Notes: generated by a model not told the origin, from the letters alone. A stretch of DNA of 64,000 nucleotides from an uncultured Tenacibaculum sp. (GCF_947499065.1 NZ_CANMMT010000013.1:1-64000); one strand, 5' to 3'; positions 52,550 through 61,753 are shown, counted from the stretch's first letter. A program made the numbers and translations.

Positions 52550-53057
52550 AAGGAAATGAAAAAATAAAGAGACTAAAAAGTATCCAAAAAATAAAATAGA
52601 TTATTTGTGTAAAATTCATTCTATTTTGATTTTCTTTTTTTATTCTATTTTTTAGTTCTTCAATAGAAAGCTTTAAGAGTTCTTCTTTACTAAGATTTAA
52701 ATCGATAATACCAGTTACTTTTAATCCAGCTTTATAGCCTCTATAAACGTCTTTTGGATAGTTTAAAAGAGAAAAACCCATTGCCCAAGTACTCATTATA
52801 CCGATAGGTAATTTTTTCCACATACCTGTGGCAATTTCCCACCCAGCGATAAAAGCTTCTCCTTTCCATGTTGTATCACAGTTGTATAATACATGTTGTA
52901 TGTCGTGAATGTGAATGATATCTTTTCTAAATTGAGAATTGGGAAGTTTTAACGTAAATAATTTAAATTTTAATTCAAAGGTATTTTCATCTTCGCCTCC
53001 ATTTTTTAAGAGATTGTTTTTGGTGTAAAATCCTTGTAAAGCTTCTGCTATTGTCAT
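52518..53057 (-). CDS. Coq4-like protein with C-terminal membrane helix
   Basis: The 179-residue protein contains the Coq4 metal motif HDxxH-x11-E exactly: H51, D52, H55 and E67 in HDIQHVLYNCDTTWKGE, followed by AGWEIATG. Residues about 155-179 form a hydrophobic tail anchor. Coq4 acts in ubiquinone synthesis, but flavobacteria normally make menaquinone, so the role here is unclear. It follows the Crp/Fnr gene and has an FNR-like box and a -7 box upstream. Confidence 0.8.
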   Translation of the reverse strand: MTIAEALQGFYTKNNLLKNGGEDENTFELKFKLFTLKLPNSQFRKDIIHIHDIQHVLYNCDTTWKGEAFIAGWEIATGMWKKLPIGIMSTWAMGFSLLNYPKDVYRGYKAGLKVTGIIDLNLSKEELLKLSIEELKNRIKKENQNRMNFTQIIYFIFWILFSLFIFSFPFSLLPLLFVF

Positions 53058-53077
53058 GTTGTAGTTGTTTTGTACAA

Positions 53078-53085
53078 CAAAGATA
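53078..53085 (-). promoter_or_regulatory. -7 box TATCTTTG of the Coq4-like gene
   Basis: The minus-strand TAnnTTTG match lies 21 bases before the ATG at 53057. There is no TTG in the 17-23 base window upstream; the FNR-like box stands just beyond, as at an activated promoter. Confidence 0.5.
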
Positions 53086-53106
53086 TTTTACAAGTTTTAT
53101 GTTTTT

Positions 53107-53122
53107 CTTGACAATTATCAAG
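53107..53122. promoter_or_regulatory. FNR-like box before the Coq4-like gene
   Basis: The sequence CTTGACAATTATCAAG fits TTGATnnnnATCAA at 9 of 10 defined positions. Its centre (53114.5) lies about 41-42 bases upstream of the start predicted from the -7 box at 53085-53078, the position of class II CRP/FNR activator sites. The neighbouring Crp/Fnr protein has an E-x-x-S-R recognition helix. Confidence 0.6.
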
Positions 53123-53125
53123 AAA

Positions 53126-53686
53126 TTATTTTCCTCTAATTCTACTGAAGGTTTCGGGAGTCATGCCTAAGAAAGAAGCAAGGTGTTTAGAGGCTACTCT
53201 ATTAAATAGAAAAGGTTTCTTTTGTAATAAAATATTATAGCGTTCTTGAGCAGTATGAAGTTGTAAATCGTCGATTCTTTCAACAAGATCTATATAGATT
53301 TTTTGTAAAAATAAACGACCAAATCGTTCATATTTAGGATTGGAATTAAAAAGGTTTTCTAAATCTGCATGCGCAATTTTTAGAACTTCCAAATCTTCTA
53401 AAGCTTCAATGTTGTATTTGCTTTTTTTACGTTGAATAAAGCTGTCAATTGTAGTTATGCTTTCTTGTTCAACTGAAAAATGTACAGTTATGTCTTTTCC
53501 ATCTTTGTAATAAAAAACACGAGCTATTCCTGATGTGATAATATACATATGGTTACAGATATGTCCAGCTTCATGTAGTATATGATGTTTAGTGTATTTT
53601 TCAGGTTTTATAATATTTTGAAAAGCCTCTGCGAGTTCAGGGTTTTCTAATAATAAATCGGCATTTTGTTCAAAAAAAGAGTTCAT
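53126..53686 (-). CDS. Crp/Fnr family transcription regulator
   Basis: The 186-residue protein has a cyclic-nucleotide-binding-like beta roll (about 30-115; EAGHICNHMYIITSGIARVFYYKDGKDITVHF) and a C-terminal HTH (about 160-186) ending shortly after TPETFSRIRGK. The E-x-x-S-R pattern in the recognition helix is that of FNR, predicting TTGAT-type half-sites. There is only one Cys, so an FNR-type iron-sulfur cluster is excluded and the signal is unknown. It lies 3 bases behind the GH3 gene. Confidence 0.9.
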   Translation of the reverse strand: MNSFFEQNADLLLENPELAEAFQNIIKPEKYTKHHILHEAGHICNHMYIITSGIARVFYYKDGKDITVHFSVEQESITTIDSFIQRKKSKYNIEALEDLEVLKIAHADLENLFNSNPKYERFGRLFLQKIYIDLVERIDDLQLHTAQERYNILLQKKPFLFNRVASKHLASFLGMTPETFSRIRGK

Positions 53687-53689
53687 AAC

Positions 53690-55198
53690 CTATAAATTAA
53701 GTAATTCATCTACAAAATCACGTTTATTAGAAAGGCGAGGTACTTTATGTTGCCCACCAAGTTTCCCTTTTTTACTTAACCAGTCATAAAATAATCCTTG
53801 TCGTGCTTGATGTACTTTAGGTAAAGACAATGTCATGTTATTATAACGCTTGGCTTCATAATCTGAATTGATACATTTTAAAGCATTATCTAATAATTCT
53901 GTAAAAGTATCTATGCTTTTAGGAGGAGTGCTAAATTCAATAATCCATTCATGCCCACCACTTTTATTATCATTCATAAAAATTGGTCCAACAGTGTAAT
54001 CTCTAATAGAAGCGTTGGTTTTTGTACTTGCAATTTTTAAAGCTTCCTCTGCATTCTCAATAATTAATTCTTCACCAAAAACATTGATATGGTGTTTTGT
54101 CCTACCAGTAATTTTTATTCGATAAGGATTTAAAGAAGTAAACTTAACAGTATCACCAATTAAATAACGCCATAAACCACCATTGGTAGTAATAACCACT
54201 GCGTAATTAACATCTTTTTTAACTTCAGATAATGGAATAGCTGTTGAATTTTCACCATCATAAGAATCCATAGGAATGAATTCGTAGAAGATACCATAAT
54301 CGAGCATTAGTAATAATTCTTCTGAATTATTTTGGTCTTGAATAGCAAAGAAACCTTCAGAAGCATTATAAGTTTCGTAATATTTGAAACTGTCTTTTGG
54401 AATTAATTTTTTGTACTGTTCTCTATATGGGTTAAAGTTAACCCCTCCATGGAAGTAAACTTCTAAATTAGGCCAAACCTCTAAAATATTATTCTTACCG
54501 GTTTTTTCTAAAACTCTATTTAGAAGTACTAACATCCAACTAGGAACTCCAACTAAACTAGTAATGTTTTCGTTTATAGTTTCATTAATAATAGCTTCCA
54601 TTTTTGTTTCCCATTCGGCCATTAAAGAAACTTCTTGGCTAGGAGCAGAGCTATAGTCTGCCCAAAAAGGTAAATTTTCAGTTATAATTGCAGATAAATC
54701 CCCAAAATGAGAATTATTATCTTCATAAATAGCAGTACTGCCTCCTAATTTTAATCCTTTACCAGTAAACATTTGTGTTTCTTCATTGTTGTTAATGTAT
54801 AAACACAGCATGTCTTTACCAGCTTTTAAATGACATCCTTCTAAGGCTTCATTACTTACTGGAATAAATTTACTCTTAGCATTAGTAGTTCCACTTGATT
54901 TTGCAAACCATTTAATTGTTGTGGGCCAAAACAAATTTTGTTCACCTTTTCTACATCTTTCTATAAGTGGTTCAATGCTTTCGTATTTCTGGATAGGAAC
55001 ATTATTGGTAAAATCGACGTAGTTTTTAATTGAAGAGAAGTTATGTTGTTTTCCAAACTCAGTATTCTTAGCAATATTTAATAATTTTTGAAGTAATTCG
55101 TTTTGAACATCGATAGGATATTTTAAAAATAATTCTACCTGATGTTTACGTTTTTTCAAAAACCATGATATAATAGAATTTATAAATGGAAACGACAT
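53690..55198 (-). CDS. GH3 family acyl-acid-amido synthetase-like protein
   Basis: The 502-residue protein belongs to the GH3/auxin-responsive family of adenylating enzymes: ATP motif FAKSSGTTNAKSKFIPVS (about residue 100), motif YETYNASEGFFAIQ (about 275), LLLMLDYGIFYEFIP and RYLIGDTVKFTS (about 345), all intact. In plants GH3 enzymes join amino acids to acyl acids; the bacterial substrate is not known. It is the first gene of a minus-strand unit with the Crp/Fnr regulator. Confidence 0.9.
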   Translation of the reverse strand: MSFPFINSIISWFLKKRKHQVELFLKYPIDVQNELLQKLLNIAKNTEFGKQHNFSSIKNYVDFTNNVPIQKYESIEPLIERCRKGEQNLFWPTTIKWFAKSSGTTNAKSKFIPVSNEALEGCHLKAGKDMLCLYINNNEETQMFTGKGLKLGGSTAIYEDNNSHFGDLSAIITENLPFWADYSSAPSQEVSLMAEWETKMEAIINETINENITSLVGVPSWMLVLLNRVLEKTGKNNILEVWPNLEVYFHGGVNFNPYREQYKKLIPKDSFKYYETYNASEGFFAIQDQNNSEELLLMLDYGIFYEFIPMDSYDGENSTAIPLSEVKKDVNYAVVITTNGGLWRYLIGDTVKFTSLNPYRIKITGRTKHHINVFGEELIIENAEEALKIASTKTNASIRDYTVGPIFMNDNKSGGHEWIIEFSTPPKSIDTFTELLDNALKCINSDYEAKRYNNMTLSLPKVHQARQGLFYDWLSKKGKLGGQHKVPRLSNKRDFVDELLNL

Positions 55199-55228
55199 AG
55201 TTTAACTCTTAATTCAATTTTTTTACTG

Positions 55229-55236
55229 TAAGTTTG
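55229..55236 (+). promoter_or_regulatory. -7 box TAAGTTTG of the DUF2797 gene
   Basis: The TAnnTTTG match lies 29 bases before the ATG at 55265. No TTG was seen at standard spacing. Confidence 0.4.
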
Positions 55237-55264
55237 TGAAGCTAAAAGTAATAAAATTTAAGAC

Positions 55265-56059
55265 ATGCAATACCAAGGAGTTTTAAAAAAAATGACGACT
55301 GAAAATTTAGATACTGTACAGTATTACTTAGATATGAAATCTGATTTTTTAAACATGAATCAGCTTTTAAACAAAAAAATAACACTAAGTTTTGTTACTT
55401 ACGAATGTTTAAATTGTCATTTAGAAAAACAAATTTACCGCCAAGGATTTTGTAAAAAATGTTTTTTTGAAACTCCAAATGCTGGAGATTGGATTATGAG
55501 ACCTGAGTTAAGTAAAGCTCATTTAGATATTGAAGATCGTGATTTAGAATATGAGAAAAAAGTACAATTACAACCACATATTGTGTATTTAGCTAACTCT
55601 AGTAATGTAAAGGTGGGTGTTACTAGAAAACAACAAGTGCCAACACGTTGGATAGACCAAGGAGCTCATGAAGCTATTGAAATTGTTGAGGTACCTAATC
55701 GTTATTTGGCTGGAATTACAGAGGTTGCTTTAAAAGAACATGTAGCAGATAAAACCAACTGGAGAAAAATGCTAAAAAATGATATTGAAGATGAAAATTT
55801 AGTATCGTGGCAAGAACGTTTAAAAACTTTTATTCCAGAAGAAGCTCAGCAATATTATATTGAAAATAATAAAGAAACCTCAATTAATTTTCCTGTAGAA
55901 AAATATCCGGCAAAACCTAAAAGCTTAAATATTGTAAAGGAACAAAGCTATACAGGAACGTTAGTAGGTATAAAAGGGCAGTATTTGATTTTTGAAGATG
56001 AAACTGTTTTTAATGTCAGAGCTAATGAAGGAATTGTAGTAGAAATTACAATGGCTTAA
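55265..56059 (+). CDS. DUF2797 zinc-ribbon protein
   Basis: The 264-residue protein has a four-Cys zinc ribbon (CLNCHLEKQIYRQGFCKKC, about residues 49-67), then HIVYLANSSNVKVGVTRKQQVPTRWIDQGA, which resembles the core of GIY-YIG nucleases, and a C-terminal beta domain. This is the DUF2797 layout; biochemical function is not established, but nucleic acid binding is plausible. Its end overlaps the convergent neighbour by 4 bases. Confidence 0.85.
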   Translation: MQYQGVLKKMTTENLDTVQYYLDMKSDFLNMNQLLNKKITLSFVTYECLNCHLEKQIYRQGFCKKCFFETPNAGDWIMRPELSKAHLDIEDRDLEYEKKVQLQPHIVYLANSSNVKVGVTRKQQVPTRWIDQGAHEAIEIVEVPNRYLAGITEVALKEHVADKTNWRKMLKNDIEDENLVSWQERLKTFIPEEAQQYYIENNKETSINFPVEKYPAKPKSLNIVKEQSYTGTLVGIKGQYLIFEDETVFNVRANEGIVVEITMA

Positions 56060-56679
56060 ATTTTTTCAAGCAATTGAGATTCTGAATTATAAAGTTGATT
56101 TAAAGCATTTATTTTTAAATTTTCTTGTTGCTGTTTTAGAAAAGCATAGAAACCATAATTTTTTGTGAAATAATTGATAGAAAATGTGACTTCATTTTCT
56201 GTTTTTAAATAATTATTAAGAGCGTCTGTAACTAGTAAATTATTTATTTTATCAGTTACAGACTCTTTTATTTTATATTTCTTTTTTATTAAGTTTTCAA
56301 TCTTTTTCTTATTAGATAATGAAGGAAAAGTATATTTAAAAAAGATAAGTTTATTCTTAAAAAAATGAAGTTCAGTGGTTATTCGATAACCACCTATTTT
56401 TGCTGTAAAAAAGATGATATCACACAAATCAGGGTTTTTAATAAAACGATAAGAAGTATTAATCCCTTTTTTTACAGAACTAACGCAAGCGCCAAAATCA
56501 ATATCATCAGAAAAACGAATAGGAACGTTACTTTCAATGGTGTCATTGTCTTGTACAACACTGTTAAATATAGATGTATAATTATCTATATTCTTATATT
56601 TCTTAATTATTTGACTGTAATAATTATTATAGTACTTTCTACTATTTAGTATATTATTTATTTTTTGGATTAAAAGCAT
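56056..56679 (-). CDS. Hypothetical protein, 207 residues
   Basis: I do not recognise a family. There is no signal peptide or membrane helix. The protein is rich in Lys, Asn, Ile and Tyr, with RFSDDIDFGACVSSVKKGI and a pattern of alternating strands and helices in the middle. It lies between two conserved genes, convergent with DUF2797 and downstream of the protease on the same strand. High A+T is in line with the neighbourhood. Confidence 0.6.
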   Translation of the reverse strand: MLLIQKINNILNSRKYYNNYYSQIIKKYKNIDNYTSIFNSVVQDNDTIESNVPIRFSDDIDFGACVSSVKKGINTSYRFIKNPDLCDIIFFTAKIGGYRITTELHFFKNKLIFFKYTFPSLSNKKKIENLIKKKYKIKESVTDKINNLLVTDALNNYLKTENEVTFSINYFTKNYGFYAFLKQQQENLKINALNQLYNSESQLLEKI

Positions 56680-56754
56680 ATCAATTTAATTGTTATTGAA
56701 ACTTGTAATCCCCCGAACGAAGCAGTTATACTTCAATATAAATATACAATTTTT

Positions 56755-58875
56755 TTAATGTTTTACAATAGTATAGTTCTTATTCATTTTCAATTCACTT
56801 AATACATTAAGTGCTTCATTTATGTAAATGTCCTTTTTTAAATTTTTATGCCAAGCAATGCGTTTTTCCTTTAAAACAGTATCTTTTTTAAATAAACTTA
56901 ATTCGTATTTAGGAGAGTCAAATGTAAGTTTAGAATCAAATTTAAATACTTCTTTAAATTTTTCACCATCCTTAGATTTTCTATCATTTTCTTCTTTAAA
57001 TTTATTATAGTTTAAAGAATATATTCTTTCATCTTGATTTTTCTTTAACCATTTAGCGTATTCATTAATTTTCTTAAACTTTTCATTTTTCATTACACGT
57101 TGCTTACTGTTATATACAACATCAGCAAAATTAGTATATGAATTTGTTGTGTTATACTTAGCTTGTTGCACCTTATCCCAAGGTAAAGCACCATCTAAAT
57201 CACGTTCTCCAAATTCCATATAGCTAAACCTACTAGGTAAAGAAACATCCGAATAAACCCCTTCTATTTGAGTAGAACCACCATTAATTCTATAAAACTT
57301 TTGAATAGTCATTTTTAAAGCACCTAAATCACTAGGGTACTTTTCGTAAAAACGGTTTATAGGTAATACATTTTGTACAGTTCCCTTACCATACGTTTGT
57401 TTTCCTCCAATAATAACCCCACGTTTATAATCTTGCATAGCTGCAGCAAAAATTTCTGATGCAGAAGCAGAAAACTCATTTACCATTACTACTAAAGGAC
57501 CATCCCACTGAATTTTAGCGTCTGTGTCATTTTTAACAACAGGTTGTTCGTTTCTATATTTAACTTGTACAATTGGGCCTTGTTTAATAAATAATCCGCC
57601 AATTTCAATGGCTGTTTTTAAAGAACCACCACCATTATCACGTAAATCAATCACTAAACCTTTTACGTTTTCTTTCTTTAAGCGCTCAATTTCTTTCTCC
57701 ATGTCTTTAGCAGCATCTCTACGGCTTAAGTCATTAAAATCAATATAAAATCTAGGTAAGTTAATTACACCATATTTTTTTCCGTCTTTTTCAACGATAC
57801 TAGATTTAACAAAGGTTTCTTCAAGCTCAACTACATCTCTAATAATAGGAATTACTTTTATTGAGCCATCTATTTTCTTTTTAACAGTTAAACGAACTTC
57901 AGTGCCTTTTTTTCCTTTAATAAATTTAATAGCATCGTCTAATCTCATTCCTACAATGTCTAGAGGTTCTTCATCACCTTGTGCTACTTTTAAAATAATA
58001 TCATCAGGCTCTAAACTACCTTGTTTCCATGCTGGTCCACCAGAAATTAACTCAACAATATGAGTATAAATACCTTTCTTCTGTAAACGAGCGCCTATAC
58101 CTTCTAATTTACCTGACATTTCTTGATCGAAACGCGATTTTCTTCTAGGAGACATATAAGTAGTGTGTGGGTCAAACCCGCTTACTACACTATTTAAAAA
58201 AGTAGAATACCAGTCAGAATTTTCAAGTTCATCAATACGTTGATATAAATCGTTCATATTTTTTAAAACTTCTTTTCTAGCTTCCTTTTCTAATTCAGCA
58301 AAGTTCTTCTTTTTAAAGTTTTTGTCTTTTTTAGCTTTTTCTTTTTGTTGATTTTCAGCATCTTCAATTCTACTTAAAATAGAAAGCTTTAATTGTTTTC
58401 TCCAATAGTTAATTAATTCACTATCATTTTTAGCAAAAGGAATTTTATCATAATCTACGTCAATTACTTCATCTTTCTTATAGTTAAAAGGTTCAAGTAA
58501 TAAAGAACGATATGTTTTCTTTGCAGTGCCTAATTTTTCTAAAAAACGGTTATAAACCAATTTGTAAAAATCAATTCTAGTATCTCTTAATTGATTATCA
58601 ATTTGATATTTATATTTAGAGAATTCTTTTAAATCTTCTTGAGTAAAATATCTTTTACTAGGGTCTAATCCATCAATAAAAGTATTGTATACATGTTCAG
58701 AAAAATCATCGTTCAATTCTTTTTGAACATAGTGATATCGTGATAAAATGTTTTTTAAGACATAAACAATTACTCTGTCTTTTTCAGGATCATCATTAGA
58801 AACTGAATTAGAAAAAGTAGAATTTGAAAATAATAATGTAAATGCTAAAAATGGAATGATAAATTTCGTCTTCAT
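56755..58875 (-). CDS. prc: Carboxy-terminal processing (tail-specific) protease
   Basis: The 706-residue S41A protease has a signal peptide (MKTKFIIPFLAFTLLFSNSTFS), an N-terminal helical domain (about 30-240), a PDZ domain (EGIGARLQKKGIYTHIVELISGG, about 255-340), and a peptidase core with LRDNGGGSLKTA, the nucleophile Ser in NEFSASASEIFAAA (about residue 470) and the Lys in GKQTYGKGTVQ (about 497). A long C-terminal DUF3340-like part follows. It degrades or trims periplasmic proteins. Confidence 0.94.
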   Translation of the reverse strand: MKTKFIIPFLAFTLLFSNSTFSNSVSNDDPEKDRVIVYVLKNILSRYHYVQKELNDDFSEHVYNTFIDGLDPSKRYFTQEDLKEFSKYKYQIDNQLRDTRIDFYKLVYNRFLEKLGTAKKTYRSLLLEPFNYKKDEVIDVDYDKIPFAKNDSELINYWRKQLKLSILSRIEDAENQQKEKAKKDKNFKKKNFAELEKEARKEVLKNMNDLYQRIDELENSDWYSTFLNSVVSGFDPHTTYMSPRRKSRFDQEMSGKLEGIGARLQKKGIYTHIVELISGGPAWKQGSLEPDDIILKVAQGDEEPLDIVGMRLDDAIKFIKGKKGTEVRLTVKKKIDGSIKVIPIIRDVVELEETFVKSSIVEKDGKKYGVINLPRFYIDFNDLSRRDAAKDMEKEIERLKKENVKGLVIDLRDNGGGSLKTAIEIGGLFIKQGPIVQVKYRNEQPVVKNDTDAKIQWDGPLVVMVNEFSASASEIFAAAMQDYKRGVIIGGKQTYGKGTVQNVLPINRFYEKYPSDLGALKMTIQKFYRINGGSTQIEGVYSDVSLPSRFSYMEFGERDLDGALPWDKVQQAKYNTTNSYTNFADVVYNSKQRVMKNEKFKKINEYAKWLKKNQDERIYSLNYNKFKEENDRKSKDGEKFKEVFKFDSKLTFDSPKYELSLFKKDTVLKEKRIAWHKNLKKDIYINEALNVLSELKMNKNYTIVKH

Positions 58876-58944
58876 GTATCTTCTGTCTTTTTATTTTTTA
58901 TTGTGTCGTTGTGTTGCTAAGCTACTAAAATAATGCCAACTTTT

Positions 58945-59466
58945 TTAGTTTTCTTGCTTTTTGTAAATTCCTTTAAAAACTTCTTTTATTTTTTGATGGT
59001 TTTTGTCAACATAATCCCAAATTTGAGTTACTGATCCATCAGGGTTTTTAGTCCAAGTAATTTGATTATAAAAATCACCATTTTGACTTTTTATAAGCTT
59101 ACTTTTTAAAATCATCCTATTGGCATCGTAATGTCCTTTTAAATCTAAAGAGAATCCAGTATTATCTATCCATAATTGATTCCAAGAATTATCAGATTTA
59201 TTATAGTAATTATAACTAGTCCCTTTACTTTTAGATGTTTTAGAAACCCAATTCTCTTGAATAGCACAAGCGTTAGACAGTTTAATAATATTATTAGTGC
59301 CTATAAGATTGTTTTTTGTATCGTAAACATTCCAGTTTCCAACCCAAAAATCAAATTGAGAATACTCTGGAGAACTGCATGGTTTTACCGCTTTATTTTG
59401 CGCATTTACTACCGAAAAAATTGTACTTAAAGTGAAAAGAGTTACATAGATAATAAAACGAGCCAT
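58945..59466 (-). CDS. Secreted lipocalin-like/DUF1579-like protein
   Basis: The 173-residue protein has a signal peptide (ARFIIYVTLFTLSTIFSVVNAQ) and a beta-rich domain starting with FDFWVGNWNVYDTKNN, then GTSYNYYNKSDNSWNQLWIDNTG and DGSVTQIWDYV. The start pattern FW-G-W resembles DUF1579 and related lipocalin-like proteins of the periplasm. Ligand unknown. It lies on its own between the protease and surE. Confidence 0.7.
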   Translation of the reverse strand: MARFIIYVTLFTLSTIFSVVNAQNKAVKPCSSPEYSQFDFWVGNWNVYDTKNNLIGTNNIIKLSNACAIQENWVSKTSKSKGTSYNYYNKSDNSWNQLWIDNTGFSLDLKGHYDANRMILKSKLIKSQNGDFYNQITWTKNPDGSVTQIWDYVDKNHQKIKEVFKGIYKKQEN

Positions 59467-59555
59467 AACGTTTGTGTTTGATTACTACAATTTTACACAT
59501 AAAATAAAGCTTTTTGTCTTTACAAAATGTTAAAAAAAGAGTCCTTTTTTTGTGT

Positions 59556-59563
59556 TACATTTG
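59556..59563 (+). promoter_or_regulatory. -7 box TACATTTG of the surE operon
   Basis: The TAnnTTTG match lies 19 bases before the surE ATG. No TTG at 17-23 bases was found. Confidence 0.5.
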
Positions 59564-59581
59564 TTGTAAAACTATTCTACT

Positions 59582-60352
59582 ATGCAAGAAAGACCCTTAA
59601 TATTAGTTACAAATGATGATGGAATTACCGCACCAGGTATTCGAATGTTAATTGAAATAATGAATAAAATAGGAGACGTTGTTGTTGTTGCTCCAGATAG
59701 TCCTCAAAGCGGTATGGGACATGCAATTACTGTAAATAACGTTTTGCATTGTAATCCAATTACAATTGATGAAGGACCGCAAATAGAATATAGTTGTTCA
59801 GGAACACCAGCTGACTGTGTAAAAATGGCTAAAAATGAAATATTAAATCGAGTTCCCGATTTATGTGTTTCTGGAATTAACCATGGTTCTAATTCATCAA
59901 TAAATGTTATTTATTCGGGAACAATGAGTGCTGCTGTTGAAGCTGGGATAGAAGGAATTCCAGCAATTGGTTTTTCATTACTTGATTTTGATTGGCATGC
60001 TGATTTTAGAGCTGCTAAAAAGTTTATTGAAAAAATAACATTGAATGTTTTATTAAATGGATTGCCAGAAGGAGTTGTATTGAATGTAAACATTCCAAAG
60101 TTAAAAGAAAAAGAAATTAAAGGAATCCGTGTTTGTAGACAAGCAAATGGATATTGGAAAGAAGATTTTGACAAACGTAAAAGTCCATTTGGAAAAGAAT
60201 ACTATTGGTTATCTGGAGAGTTTGTTAATAGAGATAAAGGGCAGGATACTGATATTTGGGCCTTAGAAAATGGATATATTTCTGTAGTTCCTGTACAATT
60301 TGATATGACAGCGCATCATGCAATCCAAAAACTGAATTCATGGGACATATAA
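59582..60352 (+). CDS. surE: 5'/3'-nucleotidase SurE
   Basis: The 256-residue metal-dependent phosphatase has the SurE start ILVTNDDGITAPGI with the metal-binding DD pair, PDSPQSGMGHAITV, SCSGTPADCVK and SGINHGSNSSINVIYSGTMSAA, all typical. It dephosphorylates nucleoside monophosphates and may aid stationary-phase survival. Its end overlaps the next gene by 13 bases, starting an operon with lpxB. Confidence 0.96.
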   Translation: MQERPLILVTNDDGITAPGIRMLIEIMNKIGDVVVVAPDSPQSGMGHAITVNNVLHCNPITIDEGPQIEYSCSGTPADCVKMAKNEILNRVPDLCVSGINHGSNSSINVIYSGTMSAAVEAGIEGIPAIGFSLLDFDWHADFRAAKKFIEKITLNVLLNGLPEGVVLNVNIPKLKEKEIKGIRVCRQANGYWKEDFDKRKSPFGKEYYWLSGEFVNRDKGQDTDIWALENGYISVVPVQFDMTAHHAIQKLNSWDI

Positions 60353-60627
60353 GAAAAGAAATAGCAATAGGAATTTTAGTTTCTTTAATAGCTACTGCTT
60401 TTGGACTGTTTATTTATCTAGAATATATATCATATGATAGTATAGGTACTACTTTTCAAAAAGTAAAAGAAGGAGGCGTATTAGGTTCGGTAATTGCATT
60501 GGCTGCCATTCCTAATTTATTAGTGTTTTGGATATTTTTAAAAAAGAACCAAGATTATAGAGCTAGAGGTGTATTGTTAGCTACTATTTTAACAGCATTA
60601 ATTACATTTATTATAAAATTTTTCTAA
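60340..60627 (+). CDS. Small membrane protein, 95 residues
   Basis: The protein has three hydrophobic helices (about 8-28, 46-67, 75-95) with a short cytoplasmic KKNQDYRARG loop. It is wedged between surE (13-base overlap) and lpxB (10-base gap), so it is cotranslated with them. No named family is evident; an envelope role is suggested by lpxB. Confidence 0.75.
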   Translation: MGHIRKEIAIGILVSLIATAFGLFIYLEYISYDSIGTTFQKVKEGGVLGSVIALAAIPNLLVFWIFLKKNQDYRARGVLLATILTALITFIIKFF

Positions 60628-60637
60628 ATAATATTTA

Positions 60638-61753
60638 ATGAAATATTACATCCTTGCAGGGGAAGCTTCAGGAGATTTACATGGAGCTAATTTGATGAAA
60701 GCTTTGTTAAAGGAAGACCCAAAAGCAGAGATTCGTTTTTGGGGAGGAGATTTAATGCAAGAGGTTGGTGGTACACTTGTAAAGCATTATAAAGAACGTG
60801 CTTTTATGGGGTTTGTAGAAGTACTGATGAATTTACGTAAGATTCTAGGGATGATTTCTTTTTGTAAGAGAGACATTGCTAAGTTCAAACCTGATGTATT
60901 AGTACTTATAGATAATTCAGGGTTTAATTTGCGCATTGCTAAGTGGGCAAAACAAGAAGGTATTAGAACTAATTATTATATCTCCCCACAAGTTTGGGCA
61001 AGTAGAGCAGGTAGGGTAAAAGACATTAAAAGAGATGTTGATGAAATGTTTGTTATACTACCATTTGAAAAGGAGTTTTATAAGAAATATGACTATGATG
61101 TAAACTTTGTTGGACACCCTTTAATTGATGGGATAGCTGGGAGAAAGCAGATAGATGAAGAAAGTTTTAGAGAGGAATATAATTTAGGGGATAAAGAAAT
61201 AATAGCCTTATTGCCAGGAAGTAGAAAGCAAGAAATTACTAAGATGTTACCAGTAATGTTATCGTTAGTGGAGGAGTTTTCGGAATATCAATTTGTGGTA
61301 GGTGGAGCACCTAGTCAAACAAAAGAATTTTATCAAACATTTATTGGTAATAAAAATGTTAAGTTAATTAGCAATAAGACTTACGATTTATTAAGTGTTT
61401 CTCATGCTGCCTTAGTGGGTTCTGGAACTGCAACCTTAGAAACAGCTTTGTTTAAAGTGCCACAAGTAGTTTGTTATAAGGGAAGCAATATTTCTTATCA
61501 AATAGCAAAACGAATTATAACATTAGAGTATATTTCGTTAGTAAACTTAATAATGGATAAAGAAGTTGTTAAAGAGTTAATTCAAAACGATTTTACTAAG
61601 GGAAATTTAAAAACAGAATTAGAATCTATTTTAGATCAAAAGAAAAGAGAAGAATTGTTTTTGTCTTATTTTGATTTAGAACAAAAGTTAGGGGGAAAGG
61701 GAGCTTCTGAAAAAACAGCCAAATTGATTGTTGAGAGAGCGAATAAAAAATAA
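60638..61753 (+). CDS. lpxB: Lipid-A-disaccharide synthase
   Basis: The 371-residue glycosyltransferase joins lipid X and UDP-diacylglucosamine in lipid A synthesis. Motifs: YYILAGEASGDLHGANLM at the start, LIDNSGFNLRIAKWAK, YISPQVWASRAGRVKDIKRDVDEM, NFVGHPLID and LLPGSRKQEI, then GSGTATLETAL. Length is normal. It is the third gene of the surE operon and confirms a Gram-negative outer membrane. Confidence 0.96.
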   Translation: MKYYILAGEASGDLHGANLMKALLKEDPKAEIRFWGGDLMQEVGGTLVKHYKERAFMGFVEVLMNLRKILGMISFCKRDIAKFKPDVLVLIDNSGFNLRIAKWAKQEGIRTNYYISPQVWASRAGRVKDIKRDVDEMFVILPFEKEFYKKYDYDVNFVGHPLIDGIAGRKQIDEESFREEYNLGDKEIIALLPGSRKQEITKMLPVMLSLVEEFSEYQFVVGGAPSQTKEFYQTFIGNKNVKLISNKTYDLLSVSHAALVGSGTATLETALFKVPQVVCYKGSNISYQIAKRIITLEYISLVNLIMDKEVVKELIQNDFTKGNLKTELESILDQKKREELFLSYFDLEQKLGGKGASEKTAKLIVERANKK

